Shown: positions 62,533 through 64,000 of the stretch, piece by piece
Position numbering within the stretch: position 1 is the stretch's first letter
How the letters are laid out: each line of letters starts with the position of its first letter
From: Loxodes magnus
Taxonomy: Eukaryota > Ciliophora > Karyorelictea > Loxodida > Loxodidae
Assembly: GCA_946699065.1 (NCBI GenBank)
Contig: CAMPDV010001314.1
Span: 1 to 64,000 of the forward strand
Direction of reading: 5' to 3'
DNA: 64,000 nt
Position numbers and translations under genes: made by a program
The notes under the pieces: generated by a model
Told to the model about the DNA's origin: nothing
The model's input: the letters and a program-made list of their open reading frames with translations, nothing else
Databases searched by the model: none

Positions 62533-64000
62533 TCAGCCTTTTGAAGGCAGTTATCATGTTAATTGACTTATCTTATAGAATGGTTTAAAAAATTTCGAAT
62601 AATGATTGAATCATAGTTATATTTAAAAAATATCATTAATATTTTAACTTGAAGAAAGGAATTCCGATAATTAAAAGCATTAAAAAATTATAGTTTGAGT
62701 TTTGAATAAAATGTTTGCACCTATAATTTATTAACATAATAGATTTTTGGTAAAGCTGTATAAAACGATTATAAGAAAACATATTTAAAAAAAAATTTAG
62801 TTTGTTTTTTAATAAATGTTACTAAAATTAGCAGACTACTCCGTAAAAATTAATAATTTTTTTAATTAAAAATAACATTAATTTTAACTTTTAAAATGAA
62901 AATAACATATTTACTAGCATTTTAACTTTCTTATTTTTGTCTTTTCAATTGCTTATAAGAAATTTTTTAAGAATAAAATGTAAATAATATAATGCAATAA
63001 CTAAAAACAAAAAAAGGGAACTAAAAATGCAAAATTTATCTTTAAGCAATATTACTATTAGTAAAATTTCCCAAAAATAAAATATATATTAAAGTATAAT
63101 TTTTAAACTTAGAACTTAACTACTAATTTTTTAAGTGATTTAAGCGATAGATAATAATATAAAAAGAAACATTTTACGTTTGTAAACGTGTTGAAACCTA
63201 CAGGCTCATATGATTGTTTCTACTATCAAGGCACCCTTAAATTTCAAGTAAACTTAAAAAACCATTTATTAAGAAAATAAAAAGATTAATCTTATTCTCT
63301 CAGTATAAACTAATAAAAAATAAAATAATTACTAGAATATAAGTAGATCCTTATAACAACAATAAGAATAAATAGATAAAATACTAAAATCTCATTGAAA
63401 TTGTATCGAGTTTAAGAAAAATATAATAAGAAAATTTTAAGAAGAAAAATAACCTTTAATAATATTTTAAGGAGTTTAAATACAAGAAAAAATAGAAATT
63501 TTTTAGAAGATGAAAAATAAAATGACGAATGATGATTAATAAACATTTCAAAGCTTTAAGCAAGCATCAAATTTTATTCTAGATAATTAATCTTTTCAAT
63601 TGTTGAAATTTTAATTTCTATTTATATTCAAAAATAGAATATCAAAAATTTTTCATTTTTTAATAAATGAATTATATTCTTCTTCAATCTATAAAAAGCT
63701 TTCCTATTAACTTGTATTAAGAAAATTAAAATTTATTTTAAATGTAAGTTATCTTAATTATTTATCCTATTTATTATCAATAACTTTAAAAATATTTTAT
63801 TTTACTTAGCTTACATAGCGCTTTGGTTTCGTTGAAGTTTTTCTCTATAGAACATTATCAGAAATATATTGCGGATATTTAAAATAGAAATTGAAATGTG
63901 CTAAAATTATGATATAAAATCATTAAATTAAATTTCTTAATAGACGAAAAATTCCTAGAATATTTTGACACGTTGATAAAGCAAGTAATATATAATTTAT
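62533..64000. other. AT-rich DNA, nothing recognised
   Basis: No gene, RNA or repeat array seen. The only local structure is a small palindrome, ACGTTT-GT-AAACGT, at 63176-63189 inside a slightly GC-richer patch (63170-63240). Confidence 0.4.

Overview
This is a very AT-rich eukaryotic window that I read as ciliate nuclear DNA using a reassigned genetic code. In every gene I can recognise, TAA and TAG read as glutamine. TGA reads as tryptophan inside the gene, often at positions where the family has an invariant Trp, and TGA is also the likely terminator. TAR=Gln with TGA=Trp/stop is the code described for karyorelictean ciliates such as Loxodes; the Condylostoma code is the second possibility. 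One 17-nt GT..AG intron fits the tiny introns known from heterotrich ciliates. A standard-code ORF scan finds almost nothing here for this reason. Because this code has no dedicated stop codon, an open frame is not evidence of a gene, so I only call genes with recognisable motifs.

Layout. 209-4.7 kb (+): a decayed non-LTR (LINE) retrotransposon with endonuclease and reverse-transcriptase remnants and a structured 3' end. 5.06-10.39 kb (-): an apparently intact TMEM63/CSC1-like channel of 1771 aa carrying about 22 Lin12/Notch repeats in its last extracellular loop. 11.3-12.0 kb (-): a decayed zinc-knuckle ORF. 12.46-14.35 kb: satellites and a homopyrimidine tract. 14.38-16.65 kb (-): an intact 759-aa RING/B-box/coiled-coil/kelch (TRIM-like) protein.

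16.7-51.8 kb holds no gene I can identify. It is a mosaic of old, diverged direct and inverted repeats. It includes a 3.4-kb segment duplicated about 16.4 kb apart, a 0.9-1.0-kb segment duplicated about 3.2 kb apart, and two decayed 5' fragments of 18S rDNA facing each other at 33.6 kb (+) and 50.9 kb (-). 51.86-57.87 kb (-): a full-length LINE whose whole coding capacity is one 1971-aa ORF, with catalytic residues present and a TGA TGA end. 58.8-62.5 kb: two more zinc-knuckle relics, one beside a KH-like motif. The ends of the window are featureless AT-rich DNA.

The two host-type genes (mechanosensitive-type channel with adhesion repeats, and TRIM-kelch scaffold/E3) are on the same strand but separated by 4 kb of repeats, so nothing suggests they work together. 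The rest is mobile-element history. No viral genes, toxin genes, CRISPR arrays or convincing tRNA genes were seen.
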